Below are positions 1-8,942 of a DNA stretch of 64,000 nt, one piece after another. The stretch is taken from positions 186,001-250,000 of the forward strand of contig NZ_JAHVHV010000003.1 of the NCBI RefSeq assembly GCF_019802085.1. The letters run 5' to 3'. The notes beneath the pieces were generated by a model. It was not told the DNA's origin. It made no database searches and was given only the letters and a program-made list of their open reading frames with translations. The stretch is from Ferrimonas balearica (lineage in GTDB: Bacteria; Pseudomonadota; Gammaproteobacteria; Enterobacterales; Shewanellaceae). How positions within the stretch are numbered: the first letter of the stretch is position 1; each line of letters opens with the position of its first letter. Made by a program: the position numbers and the translations under genes.

Positions 1-1436
1 ATGCTGAAGGGGATGGGGTTGTCGCTGTTGCGCATCTGCTGCAATCCCAGCTCCATCAGCACCCGCTCGATGCGGGGGGTCAAGCCGCAGCGACGGGCCA
101 TGGGCCGGTAGAGGGAGGCGCGCACCAGATTACCCTGGGGATCTTGCATGCGGCTGAACAGCTCCTGGCAGAGCAGCTCGCCGTGCTGGTCGCGGATCGG
201 CTGGTAGAAGGTCACCAGGGCCTTGCGGGCCAGGGCGTTCTCAATCAGGCTGCGCCAGCGCACCGTACCCTGGGCCAGCTCCCGGTCCACCGCGCCCTTG
301 TCGTACATGAACCAGTTGCTGTGGCCCTGCAGCTGGGCGGCCCGCAGCGCCATCTCCGCCTCCTCCATCACCTGCTCGGGGCGGTCTCCCTGGTTGAAGT
401 AGGCCAGGCCCAGGTGCACCAGCTCCTCCCGGTCCGCCCCTTGGGGCAGCTCCAGCCGGGTGCTGATCTTCTGCAGCCGGATCGCCAGCCCTTCGGCCTC
501 CTTCAGCGGCAGCATGGGCACCAGCAGCGCCAGCTCCAGCCAGTGACGGCGGGCGAACACCGCATCGGCGTGCTCCTCCAGCAGCGGCTCACAGAGATCC
601 ACAAACTGGCGCAGCACCGCCACCCGGCTCTGGATATTGAGCCCCTCCAGGCCGCCGAACTGGATCAGGCACACCACTCCCTGCCCCTCCATCTCCCCCG
701 CTTCCGCCAGGGCGGTGAGGCGGGTTTCGAAGAACATGGCGTTGCCCAGCCCCAGCTCACTGTCGAGGAAGGTGTTGGCGCGGATCCGCCGATCCAGCTC
801 CAGCTTGGCTTCCCGCTCCCGGCGCCACAGCCGGTGCAGCTTGATCAGGGCCCGGCCCGCCGACAGGGGACGCTCCCCCTTCAAGGAGTGGGCGGCGGCA
901 TCCAGGTCACCGCTGTTGATGCGTCGGGCCCGGCGGGCCAGGATCTCCACCCCCGCCATCTCCCGGTTGAGCCAGAGGTACCCGGAGACCACCACCGCCA
1001 GGGCCGCCACCAGCCCCAGGGCGATCAGCACCCACTCCTCCAGGCCAAACCCCAGCAGCAACTTGGGCCGGGCCAGGGTGACCTTCATGATGTTGCCGGA
1101 GCGCAGCACCCGGGTGTAGGTGACCGCGGGGCGCCGGTCCTCGGCGGCTGCCCGCCACTGGTAGACGACGTCGCCGCCGCGCAGCAGTTGCAGCTCCCGG
1201 GCCCGGTAGCTTTTGAGCATGTCCGGCAGCCAGACGGTCATCTGGTCCAGGGGCACCCCCCGCTCGTACTGGATCTCCACCACCCGAGACAGGGCGCTGA
1301 CCGCCAGGTCCTGGTTGCGATTGGCGTGGGAGAAACTGGCGGTCCAGGCGCTCAGCAGCAGCGCCAGGGTGACCATGGAGAGAGAGGCGATCCAGAAACT
1401 GATCAGCCGTTGGGTCTGTTCGTGCGTTTTTTTCAT
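1..1436 (-). CDS. csrD: CsrD-type regulator with degenerate GGDEF/EAL domains (3' part outside window)
   Basis: Inner-membrane regulator; the E. coli family member promotes RNase E decay of the CsrB/CsrC small RNAs, and Shewanella relatives are called MshH. The first 478 residues are visible. They show a transmembrane segment near residues 11-33, a short extracytoplasmic part, a second membrane segment near 145-165, a HAMP-like linker, a GGDEF-family domain whose signature is lost (RRHWLEL where GGDEF would lie), and the start of an EAL-family domain with ELF in place of EAL. Family length is about 640 residues, so roughly a quarter lies beyond position 1. The ATG at 1436 precedes the first membrane helix directly. 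It follows ssb on the same strand but a terminator lies between them. Confidence 0.85.
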   Translation of the reverse strand, partial: MKKTHEQTQRLISFWIASLSMVTLALLLSAWTASFSHANRNQDLAVSALSRVVEIQYERGVPLDQMTVWLPDMLKSYRARELQLLRGGDVVYQWRAAAEDRRPAVTYTRVLRSGNIMKVTLARPKLLLGFGLEEWVLIALGLVAALAVVVSGYLWLNREMAGVEILARRARRINSGDLDAAAHSLKGERPLSAGRALIKLHRLWRREREAKLELDRRIRANTFLDSELGLGNAMFFETRLTALAEAGEMEGQGVVCLIQFGGLEGLNIQSRVAVLRQFVDLCEPLLEEHADAVFARRHWLELALLVPMLPLKEAEGLAIRLQKISTRLELPQGADREELVHLGLAYFNQGDRPEQVMEEAEMALRAAQLQGHSNWFMYDKGAVDRELAQGTVRWRSLIENALARKALVTFYQPIRDQHGELLCQELFSRMQDPQGNLVRASLYRPMARRCGLTPRIERVLMELGLQQMRNSDNPIPFS

Positions 1437-1481
1437 CCGTGATCCCAGGCCGCTTCCGACTTCTATGCGGCATTCTGGTAC

Positions 1482-1506
1482 AAAAATCCCCGCTTACGCG
1501 GGGATC
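1482..1506 (-). terminator. Rho-independent terminator of ssb
   Basis: Eight-base-pair stem (positions 1486-1493 with 1498-1505, loop of four) followed on the minus strand by a run of five T (A1482-1486). It sits 34 bases past the ssb stop codon and separates ssb from csrD. Confidence 0.85.
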
Positions 1507-1539
1507 TGTCAACTTAATTCGTGGCTGCGGGCCGGGCCC

Positions 1540-2220
1540 TCAGAACGGAATGTCGTCATCCCAGCCCTCATCCAGGTCCGGGGTGAAGTTCTGGTTCTGC
1601 TGGTTTTGCTGATTCTGCTGGGGCTGGGCCGCCGGCTTGGCCGCCGCCGGACGGGACTGGCCGCCCTGTTGGCCGCCGCTGAAGTTGCTGCCGCCCTGCT
1701 GGCCACCGCTGAAGTTGCCGCCGCCTTGCTGGCCGCCGCTGAAGTTGCCGCCGCTTTGCTGGCCGCCGCTGAAGTTGCCGCCGCTTTGCTGGCCGCCACC
1801 GAAGTTGCCGCCGCTTTGCTGGCCGCCGCCGAAGTTGCCGCCGCCCTGCTGGCCGCCACCGAAGTTGCCGCCACCCTGGCCGCCACCGCGGGAGTCCAGC
1901 ATCTGCATCTCGTTGGCCACGATCTCAGTGGTGTAACGATCCTGACCGTTCTGATCCTGCCACTTGCGGGTCTGCAGCTTGCCTTCGATGTAGACCTTGG
2001 AGCCCTTTTTCAGGTACTCGCCGGCGATCTCGCCCAGGCGGCGGAACAGCACCACCCGGTGCCACTCGGTACGCTCCTGGCGCTGACCCTGCTGGTCTTT
2101 CCAGCTCTCGGAGGTGGCCACGGTGATGTTCGCCACCGCGTTGCCGTTGGGCATATAGCGCACTTCGGGATCTTGCCCCAGGTTACCTACCAAAATGACT
2201 TTGTTGATGCCACCGGCCAT
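1540..2220 (-). CDS. ssb: Single-stranded DNA-binding protein
   Basis: Coats single-stranded DNA in replication, recombination and repair and recruits partners through its C-terminal tip. Residues 1-110 form the OB-fold and match the E. coli protein closely from the first residues ([20 protein letters not shown]). Residues 112-187 are a low-complexity linker of ten-residue GGGQQ-GGNF repeats, followed by a Gln/Asn-rich stretch and the invariant acidic tip DDDIPF at 221-226. Length is 226 residues against about 178 in E. coli; the surplus is linker. The ATG at 2220 is chosen over an in-frame upstream codon because homologues start here and GGAGAG lies just upstream. No clear LexA box was seen upstream, unlike in E. 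coli. Confidence 0.97.
   Translation of the reverse strand: MAGGINKVILVGNLGQDPEVRYMPNGNAVANITVATSESWKDQQGQRQERTEWHRVVLFRRLGEIAGEYLKKGSKVYIEGKLQTRKWQDQNGQDRYTTEIVANEMQMLDSRGGGQGGGNFGGGQQGGGNFGGGQQSGGNFGGGQQSGGNFSGGQQSGGNFSGGQQGGGNFSGGQQGGSNFSGGQQGGQSRPAAAKPAAQPQQNQQNQQNQNFTPDLDEGWDDDIPF
1660..1887. repeat. 30-bp tandem repeats coding the SSB linker
   Basis: About seven and a half imperfect copies of a 30-bp unit inside ssb, each coding ten residues of the type GGGQQ(S/G)GGNF. Copies vary by one or two codons (G/S exchanges). The unit is a multiple of three, so gain or loss of copies would keep the frame. Confidence 0.9.
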
Positions 2221-2314
2221 CGTTCTCTCCAACCTTAAATTTGATCGCCACAGCGTACCACAGTGGCAAGGAAAACTTCACGCCTCGCGACGCTCGCGAA
2301 GCGCGGAAAATCGC

Positions 2315-3673
2315 TCAGCCCTGCAGCACCGCCCGGGCCCGTTCGATGTCGAACACCTCGTCCACCTTGAGAAAGGCCGCCTGCTGCTCGGGGATGACGA
2401 TCACCTCTTTGATCCCCGGCAGGGCCGACAGGGCGTTGGCCAGTTCACCGGCGTGAGCGCGGTCACGCACCTGGGCTTCCAGGGTGAGGCTCTTGGCCAG
2501 GGCCGGTTCCGGCATCCACCACATGTAGGCCAGCCACAGGGCGATCAGCGCCGCGCAGAGGCCAAACACCCCCTGGGCACCCAGGCTCTGGTAGAGAGCG
2601 CCCCCGAGGATCCCGCCGAGAAAGGCGCCACCGAACTGGGCGGTGGAGTAGATCCCCATGGCGGAACCCTTGTCTCCGGGCGGGCTGAGGCGGGAGATGA
2701 GGCTGGGCAGGGCCGCCTCCAGGTAGTTGAGGCCGATAAAGAACAGCACGGTGCCCACCGCCAGGGCGGTCAGATCCTGCACGCCGGTGGTGAGGATCAC
2801 CATGGCGGCCAGTTGCAGCGCCATGGCAAAGAGGAAGGGGGTGCGGCTGGTTTTCTTCTTCACCCCGTAGAGGATGATGGGCACCATCAGTACCAGCGCC
2901 AGCACCATGGCGGGCAGGTAGAGGGTCCAGTGCTCTGCCTTATCCAGGCCGGCGTCCACCAAGGCCAGGGGCAGGGCCACGAAGAGCGCGGTGATCAGCA
3001 GGTGCAGCACCATGATGCTGACGTCGAGGCGACGCAGTTGGGGATCCTTGAGCAGGCCCCAGAGCCGGGCCGGCACCGCCACCAGGTCGCCGGTGGGGGC
3101 CTTCTGCACCGAGTTGGGCACCATCACATGGACCACCACCAGTGCCAGGATCGCCAGCACCGCGGTGAGGGCGAACAGGCCACTGAGGCCGGTTCGGCTG
3201 GCCAGGGTGGGGCCGGCCACCAGGGCCACGGCGAAGGAGAGGCCGATAAAGGAGCCGATCACCGCCATCACCTTGGGCCGCTGCTCGTCCCGGGTCAGAT
3301 CCGAGGCCAGGGCCAGCACCGCCGAGGCCACCGCCCCCATCCCCTGCAGGGCGCGGCCCAGGGCCACCAGGTAGATGGACTCCGCCACCGCCGCCACCAC
3401 GGAGCCGACGGCAAAGAGGATAAGACCCACGGTGATCACCGCCTTGCGGCCGAAGCGATCCGAGGCCATCCCGGCGGGGATCTGCAGCAACGCCTGGGTC
3501 AGGCCGTAGGCACCGATGGCGATCCCCACCCACAGGGGGGAGAACCCCTCCAGGCCCTGACCGTAGGTGGCCAACACCGGCATGATCAGGAACAGGCCGA
3601 ACATCCGCAGGCCGTAGACGCTGGCCAGGGAGAAGGCCGCGCGTTTTTCGATGGCATTGAGGCCCTGACTCAC
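2315..3673 (-). CDS. MFS efflux transporter, YajR-like, with C-terminal YAM domain
   Basis: Twelve-helix major facilitator protein, 452 residues. The N-terminal half carries motif A between helices 2 and 3 (GMASDRFGRKAVI, residues 68-80). After the last helix a soluble tail (about residues 385-452, containing LPGIKEVIVIPEQQAAFLKV) resembles the ferredoxin-like YAM domain that distinguishes E. coli YajR. The substrate is unknown; proton-driven export is inferred from family. It lies 94 bases upstream of ssb on the same strand and is divergent from uvrA. The same neighbourhood is familiar from Shewanella-type genomes. Confidence 0.87.
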   Translation of the reverse strand: MSQGLNAIEKRAAFSLASVYGLRMFGLFLIMPVLATYGQGLEGFSPLWVGIAIGAYGLTQALLQIPAGMASDRFGRKAVITVGLILFAVGSVVAAVAESIYLVALGRALQGMGAVASAVLALASDLTRDEQRPKVMAVIGSFIGLSFAVALVAGPTLASRTGLSGLFALTAVLAILALVVVHVMVPNSVQKAPTGDLVAVPARLWGLLKDPQLRRLDVSIMVLHLLITALFVALPLALVDAGLDKAEHWTLYLPAMVLALVLMVPIILYGVKKKTSRTPFLFAMALQLAAMVILTTGVQDLTALAVGTVLFFIGLNYLEAALPSLISRLSPPGDKGSAMGIYSTAQFGGAFLGGILGGALYQSLGAQGVFGLCAALIALWLAYMWWMPEPALAKSLTLEAQVRDRAHAGELANALSALPGIKEVIVIPEQQAAFLKVDEVFDIERARAVLQG

Positions 3674-3944
3674 TGGGCAAATCCTCGAAGGTTGTTATCG
3701 GAAATGGGCGACAGTGTACCAGAGGTTACGTCACTGTAGAGGCCGTCATGCCCGAGTAAAATGGTCGGGTTAGGCTAACCCCGCCGCCCGATTGAGACAA
3801 TCGACCCGCTCACATCCTGACAACCGCGCCCCGGTTCTGGGACTTGGGTATCATTTTGCCCACAATCAGCCACACTTTGCCGCGCCTGTCTTTTGCACCG
3901 GGACAGGGTAAGATGATTCTTTCGACCTCTAAGTGCCGAGCCCG

Positions 3945-6767
3945 ATGGACAACATAGACGTACGGGGTGCCCGCACCCACAACCTCAAAAACATCAATCT
4001 CACCATCCCCCGGGACAAGCTTATCGTGATCACCGGCCTGTCCGGTTCCGGCAAGTCCTCGTTGGCGTTCGACACCCTCTACGCCGAGGGGCAGCGCCGC
4101 TACGTGGAATCCCTCTCCGCCTACGCCCGTCAGTTCCTGTCGCTGATGGAGAAGCCGGACGTGGACCACATCGAGGGGCTCTCCCCGGCCATCTCCATCG
4201 AGCAGAAATCCACCTCCCACAACCCCCGTTCCACCGTGGGCACCATCACCGAGATCTACGACTACCTGCGACTGCTGTTCGCCCGGGTGGGGGAGCCCCG
4301 CTGCCCGGAGCACGAGGTGGCCCTGACCGCCCAGACCGTCTCCCAGATGGTGGACAAGGTGATGACCCTGGAGGCCGGCTCCAAGCAGATGCTGCTGGCC
4401 CCGGTGATCCAGGGCCGCAAGGGGGAGCACGCCAAGCTGCTGGAGTCCCTCGCCGCCCAGGGCTTTATCCGCGCCCGCATCGACGGCGAGGTGTGCGATC
4501 TCTCGGATCCGCCGGCCCTGGACCTGCACGTCAAGCACACCATCGAGGTGGTGGTGGACCGCTTCAAGGTGCGGGACGATCTCAAGCAGCGCCTGGCGGA
4601 GTCCTTCGAAACCGCCCTGGAGCTGTCCGGCGGCATCGCCACCGTGGCCCCCATGGAGGGCGACGAGGAGCCGCTGATCTTCTCCGCCAACTTCGCCTGC
4701 CCCTTCTGCGGCTACTCCATGAGCGAGCTGGAGCCGCGGATCTTCTCCTTCAACAACCCCGCCGGCGCCTGTGGCACCTGTGACGGCCTGGGGGTGCAGC
4801 AGTTCTTCGACGAGGAGCGGGTGGTCAGCAACCCGGAGCTGTCCCTGGCCGGGGGCTGCATCCGCGGCTGGGACAGACGCAACTTCTACTACTACCAGAT
4901 GCTGCGCTCCCTGTCGGAGCACTACGAGTTCGACATCGAGGCCCCCTGGGAGACCCTGCCGAAGAAGATCCGCCAGCTGGTGCTGGAGGGTTCCGGCCGG
5001 GAGAGCATCAACTTCAAGTACGTCAACGACCGCGGTGACACCGTGGTGCGTCGCCACCCCTTCGAGGGGATCCTCAACAACATGCAGCGCCGCTACAAGG
5101 ACACCGAGTCCAACGCGGTGCGCGAGGAGCTGGCCAAGTACATCTCCACCACCCACTGCCGCAGCTGCGGCGGCTCCCGATTGCGGGAGGAGGCGCGCAA
5201 CGTCTTCGTGGCGGAGACCACCCTGCCGCAGCTGACCGAGTGGTCCATCGGTGAGGCCCTGGCGTGGTTCAGCGACCTCCAGTTCGAGGGCCAGCGGGCC
5301 AAGATCGCCGAGAAGGTGCTCAAGGAGATCCACGACCGGCTGGGCTTTCTGGTCAACGTCGGCCTCAACTACCTGACCCTCTCCCGCTCCGCCGAGACCC
5401 TCTCCGGCGGCGAGGCGCAACGGATCCGCCTGGCCAGCCAGATCGGCGCCGGCCTGGTGGGGGTGATGTACGTGCTGGACGAGCCCTCCATCGGCCTGCA
5501 CCAGCGGGACAACGAGCGGCTGCTGGCCACCCTCACCCACCTGCGGGACCTGGGCAACACCGTGCTGGTGGTGGAACACGACGAGGACGCCATCCGCGCC
5601 GCCGACCACATCATCGACATCGGCCCCGGTGCCGGGGTGCACGGGGGCGAGGTGGTGGCGGACGGCAGCTACGACGACATCATCGCCAGCGAGCGCTCAC
5701 TTACCGGCCAGTACCTGTCTGGCAAGAAACAGATCGCCGTACCGGCCCAGCGCACCCCCTACGACGCCAAGCAGGAGATCCGCCTGTCCGGGGCCAGCGG
5801 CAACAACCTGAAGAACGTGGACCTCACCATCCCGGTGGGGCTGATGACCTGCGTCACCGGGGTCTCCGGCTCCGGCAAGTCCACCCTGATCAACGACACC
5901 TTCTACAAGATCGCCCATCGCGAGCTCAATGGCGCCACCGTGGACGAGCCGGCCCCCTACCGGGAGGTCACCGGTATGGACCACTGCGACAAGGTGGTGG
6001 ACATCGATCAGAGCCCCATCGGCCGCACCCCCCGCTCCAACCCCGCCACCTACACCGGGATCTTCACCCCCATCCGGGAGCTGTTCTCCGGCACCCAGGA
6101 GGCCAGGGCCCGGGGCTACAAGCCCGGCCGCTTCTCCTTCAACGTCCGCGGCGGTCGCTGCGAGGCCTGCCAGGGGGACGGGGTGATCAAGGTGGAGATG
6201 CACTTCCTGCCCGACGTCTACGTGCCCTGCGACCAGTGCAAAGGCAAACGCTACAACCGGGAAACCCTGGAGGTGCAATATAAGGGCAAGAGCATCCACG
6301 AGGTGCTGGAGATGACGGTGGAGGAGGCCCGGGCGTTTTTCGATGCCGTACCCGCCATCGCCCGCAAGCTGCAAACCCTGATGGACGTGGGCCTCTCCTA
6401 CATCCGCCTGGGCCAGAGCGCCACCACCCTCTCCGGCGGTGAAGCCCAGCGGGTCAAGCTGGCCAAGGAGCTGTCCAAGCGGGATACCGGCAAAACCCTC
6501 TACATCCTGGACGAGCCCACCACCGGCCTGCACTTCCAGGACATCCAGCTGCTGCTGGACGTGCTGCACCGGCTGCGGGACCACGGCAACACCGTGGTGG
6601 TCATTGAGCACAACCTGGATGTGATCAAGACCGCCGACTGGATCGTGGATCTGGGCCCGGAGGGGGGCGCCGGCGGCGGCACTATCCTCACCACCGGCAC
6701 CCCGGAGCAGGTGGCCCAGTGCGCCGAATCCCACACCGCCCGCTTCCTGAAGCCGATGCTGAAGTAG
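3945..6767 (+). CDS. uvrA: UvrABC excinuclease subunit A
   Basis: ATPase that finds bulky DNA lesions and loads UvrB in nucleotide excision repair. At 940 residues it matches E. coli UvrA in length and nearly throughout. It has Walker A motifs at about 31-39 (GLSGSGKSS) and 639-646 (GVSGSGKS), two LSGGEAQR signatures (about 486-493 and 829-836), zinc fingers with CPFC and CGTC near 252-282 and with CEAC and CDQC near 739-760. The ATG at 3945 is used because E. coli UvrA begins [16 protein letters not shown]; an in-frame GTG four codons earlier adds only MPSP. No CTGT-N8-ACAG LexA box is apparent upstream. Confidence 0.98.
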   Translation: MDNIDVRGARTHNLKNINLTIPRDKLIVITGLSGSGKSSLAFDTLYAEGQRRYVESLSAYARQFLSLMEKPDVDHIEGLSPAISIEQKSTSHNPRSTVGTITEIYDYLRLLFARVGEPRCPEHEVALTAQTVSQMVDKVMTLEAGSKQMLLAPVIQGRKGEHAKLLESLAAQGFIRARIDGEVCDLSDPPALDLHVKHTIEVVVDRFKVRDDLKQRLAESFETALELSGGIATVAPMEGDEEPLIFSANFACPFCGYSMSELEPRIFSFNNPAGACGTCDGLGVQQFFDEERVVSNPELSLAGGCIRGWDRRNFYYYQMLRSLSEHYEFDIEAPWETLPKKIRQLVLEGSGRESINFKYVNDRGDTVVRRHPFEGILNNMQRRYKDTESNAVREELAKYISTTHCRSCGGSRLREEARNVFVAETTLPQLTEWSIGEALAWFSDLQFEGQRAKIAEKVLKEIHDRLGFLVNVGLNYLTLSRSAETLSGGEAQRIRLASQIGAGLVGVMYVLDEPSIGLHQRDNERLLATLTHLRDLGNTVLVVEHDEDAIRAADHIIDIGPGAGVHGGEVVADGSYDDIIASERSLTGQYLSGKKQIAVPAQRTPYDAKQEIRLSGASGNNLKNVDLTIPVGLMTCVTGVSGSGKSTLINDTFYKIAHRELNGATVDEPAPYREVTGMDHCDKVVDIDQSPIGRTPRSNPATYTGIFTPIRELFSGTQEARARGYKPGRFSFNVRGGRCEACQGDGVIKVEMHFLPDVYVPCDQCKGKRYNRETLEVQYKGKSIHEVLEMTVEEARAFFDAVPAIARKLQTLMDVGLSYIRLGQSATTLSGGEAQRVKLAKELSKRDTGKTLYILDEPTTGLHFQDIQLLLDVLHRLRDHGNTVVVIEHNLDVIKTADWIVDLGPEGGAGGGTILTTGTPEQVAQCAESHTARFLKPMLK

Positions 6768-6786
6768 CGCAGCAAACGGCAATCAC

Positions 6787-6816
6787 AACGGCGCCCCTGG
6801 GGCGCCGTTTTTGTTC
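6787..6816 (+). terminator. Rho-independent terminator of uvrA
   Basis: Nine-base-pair GC-rich stem (6787-6795 with 6801-6809) followed by TTTTTGTTCTT, 20 bases past the uvrA stop. Confidence 0.92.
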
Positions 6817-6968
6817 TTCCCCATGCAGCCACTGCGTTAACCATGGTGCAATTGACGGCTCCCACCCTTCAAAACCGAGTTATTCCGTCAGCCCACTTCC
6901 GTTAGGATGCCGCCCCATCGCCGGGGCAGGCCGCCCCCAACGCCTGACCGACTCAGATGGGGACCACT

Positions 6969-7850
6969 ATGACCAATCGATTGCCGCCACCGGCTCGGCC
7001 ACGCTCCATCGCTCGGCGAACTCCCTGGTGGATCGCAGGCCTGCTGGTCCTCTGCGCCCAATCCGCCCGGGGGCAGAGCTTTGAGATCGAGCTGGGCGCC
7101 TTCTGGGCGCTGAGTAGCACCGATCTGACGGTGTATGACCCGATCTTTGAGCAGGACCGCCTGCTCAACTTCGAATCCGAATTGAACCTGCCCCACAACC
7201 AGACCCTGGCCTACCTGGATCTGGAGTATCGATTCCAGCCTCGCCACATGATCTACCTGGACTGGCGCCGGCTGCACCGCACTGGCGAAAACCACGGCGT
7301 GATGGATCCGTTCCAATTCACCTGGGACAACCAGCGATACCAGGTGGATACCGGCTCCTACCTGGCCACCGAGCTGAACGTCGACATCGTTCGCTTCGGC
7401 TACGGCTACCGCTTTTACCAATCCGAAAAGATCGCCGCCGATCTGCTCACTGGCCTCCACTTCACCCATCTGAAGCTGGGATTCCGTGGCGATCTGGAGA
7501 TGACCGCTGCTCCCACCCATGTGCCCGGCTCCTACAGCGAATTGCACCTGGAAGTGGCCAACAGCGTCACCGCGCCGCTGCCCAGCCTGGGATTGCAGAT
7601 GGAGTACCAATTGGGCAAAAAGTGGCAGATCAGAAGCCATCTCCAGGCCTTCTACCTGAGCATGGGGGAGATCTCGGGATGGATGGGGGAAGCGGAGATC
7701 GCCGCACGTTATCACATTACCGATGCGCTCAGTGTCACCGCGGCGTACAGCTACTTCCAGGTGGGGGTCGATTACCAGCCGGAGTACAGCGACCTGAACG
7801 TGACTCACCGTTTCTATGGGCCGATGGCCAAGCTGGCCTATCGCTTTTAA
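6969..7850 (+). CDS. Putative outer-membrane beta-barrel protein, unknown function
   Basis: I do not recognise a named family. The product (293 residues) starts with a basic stretch and a hydrophobic signal sequence ending near ARG-QSFEIELG. The remainder alternates polar and aromatic residues in amphipathic strands (for example YLDLEYRFQPRHMIYLDW, MAKLAYRF) and ends in Phe, the usual terminal residue of barrels inserted by the Bam complex. Repeated motifs of the type Y-x-Y-R-F suggest about eight to ten strands. ATG 6969 is chosen because GGGGA sits nine bases before it; an in-frame ATG at 6957 has no ribosome binding site. It stands alone between two terminators. Confidence 0.7.
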   Translation: MTNRLPPPARPRSIARRTPWWIAGLLVLCAQSARGQSFEIELGAFWALSSTDLTVYDPIFEQDRLLNFESELNLPHNQTLAYLDLEYRFQPRHMIYLDWRRLHRTGENHGVMDPFQFTWDNQRYQVDTGSYLATELNVDIVRFGYGYRFYQSEKIAADLLTGLHFTHLKLGFRGDLEMTAAPTHVPGSYSELHLEVANSVTAPLPSLGLQMEYQLGKKWQIRSHLQAFYLSMGEISGWMGEAEIAARYHITDALSVTAAYSYFQVGVDYQPEYSDLNVTHRFYGPMAKLAYRF

Positions 7851-7887
7851 CGCTGTCTGACCATGGCCAAGCACCGAGGCTCCAAGC

Positions 7888-7916
7888 AAAAACGGCGCCT
7901 GAGGGCGCCGTTTTTT
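7888..7916. terminator. Bidirectional terminator between convergent genes
   Basis: Stem AACGGCGCC (7891-7899) with GGCGCCGTT (7904-7912), preceded by A residues and followed by six T, so it can serve both the barrel gene and the convergent ytoQ gene. Its core is nearly the same as the uvrA terminator. Confidence 0.88.
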
Positions 7917-7947
7917 GTGTGGTCGTCGTCTCGGCGGCGGTCCGGGA

Positions 7948-8388
7948 TCAGGCCTTCATCAGGTAGGCCAGCACCTCCACCACCTGCTCCGGCGATTCGG
8001 CCCAGGCCTGGGCGGCGCCATCCACCTCCTTAAGGGCGTGCACCAGGGCCGCGTCGTGCAAGGTGATGTAGGGTTTGCCCAGGGCGGCGCAGTAGCCGGC
8101 GTCGAAGGCGGCGTTCCACTGGCGGTACTTATCGCCGAAGCGGATCACCGCCATATCGCAGCCCTGGATGGCGGTCTGGATGCGGATGGCATTGACCTTG
8201 GCGGACTTGTGGTCCCGCCAGAACCCCTGCTCCTCCTGGCCCAGGCGGTCACCGGCGGCGTCGCTGGCGGCGTGGTCGGTCACCGCCGAGCTGAACTGGA
8301 TGGCCAGCCCCCGGGCCTCGCAGCCCTGGATGATCTGCTGACGCCAGTCGGAATGGATCTCGCCGGAAAGGTACACCTTGAACGCCAT
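7948..8388 (-). CDS. ytoQ: YtoQ family protein
   Basis: Small cytosolic protein (146 residues) of the YtoQ family, whose biochemical role is not established. The fold resembles nucleoside 2-deoxyribosyltransferase-like proteins; that relation is from family knowledge and not proven here. Typical segments are the N-terminal VYLSGEIHSDWR, GCDMAVIRFGDKYRQWNAAF and GKPYITLHD. The ATG at 8388 is used because family members start with this strand and GGAG lies about nine bases upstream; reading further upstream gives non-homologous sequence. Convergent with the barrel gene. Confidence 0.85.
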   Translation of the reverse strand: MAFKVYLSGEIHSDWRQQIIQGCEARGLAIQFSSAVTDHAASDAAGDRLGQEEQGFWRDHKSAKVNAIRIQTAIQGCDMAVIRFGDKYRQWNAAFDAGYCAALGKPYITLHDAALVHALKEVDGAAQAWAESPEQVVEVLAYLMKA

Positions 8389-8462
8389 GGTCTTAGCTCC
8401 TGTTTGCTGGCGGTGGTCGTGGGAGCAGGGTACCACGTTCTCCACCATGGACGGGGAGGGGC

Positions 8463-8942
8463 TCACCCCTCAGCCTCAAAGCGAATGGGGTAGACCTTCA
8501 GGTAGTCCCGCACCAGCCAACGGATCAGGGCGCCATACACCCAGACTGTGCCGAGAAACCCCAAGTTGCCCACCAGCGTTCCGTTGATAAAGACCGTCAG
8601 CGCGCTCAAGCCGAAAAACGCCAGGGCGTAGGCCAGATCCAGGAAGAAGCACCAGGGATTGAAATAGCCCGACAGGCACCCCCCCGCCACCGGCATGCCG
8701 TAATGCATGGGGAAGGGCAGGCCGCCGACGCACACCTCGGCGTTGCGCTTGTAGGCGACCATCGGGTTGATGAAAAAGCCGTAAACGCCTCCAGCCAGGA
8801 CGGCCAGCCCCACCCAGATAAGCATAAAGCGGGAGAGGGGGGTGGTCAGCCAGAGCGGGGCGTGGTGGATGACGTAACCGAGCTGCAGGCCCAACACCAC
8901 CAGGCTTGCCACCCCGACAACCCAGACCCGATCAAGACGCAT
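8463..8942 (-). CDS. Small integral membrane protein, unknown function
   Basis: 159 residues with about four hydrophobic helices (near 5-25, 36-58, 100-120 and 122-145). Conserved-looking central loop GGLPFPMHYGMPVAGGCLSG with two cysteines (CVGGLPF, GGCLSG). I do not recognise the family. It begins inside the last codons of the DUF2817 peptidase gene (11-base overlap), so it is translated as the third gene of the antiporter-peptidase operon, and a role linked to the peptidase is possible but only inferred. Confidence 0.7.
   Translation of the reverse strand: MRLDRVWVVGVASLVVLGLQLGYVIHHAPLWLTTPLSRFMLIWVGLAVLAGGVYGFFINPMVAYKRNAEVCVGGLPFPMHYGMPVAGGCLSGYFNPWCFFLDLAYALAFFGLSALTVFINGTLVGNLGFLGTVWVYGALIRWLVRDYLKVYPIRFEAEG

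Noticed and set aside
1660..1887. Regular short repeats that could suggest a CRISPR array
   Set aside because: The repeats are contiguous, in frame and code the SSB linker; there are no unique spacers.
3885..3907. Candidate LexA box before uvrA
   Set aside because: The half-sites are 11 bases apart instead of the required 8, so the known LexA consensus is not met.
3810..5642. A 610-codon minus-strand open frame opposite uvrA
   Set aside because: Shadow of uvrA codon usage; no ribosome site or domain.
8443..8466. Hairpin GAGGGG/CCCCTC near the start of ytoQ as a terminator
   Set aside because: No T-run on either strand, and it overlaps the end of the membrane protein gene.
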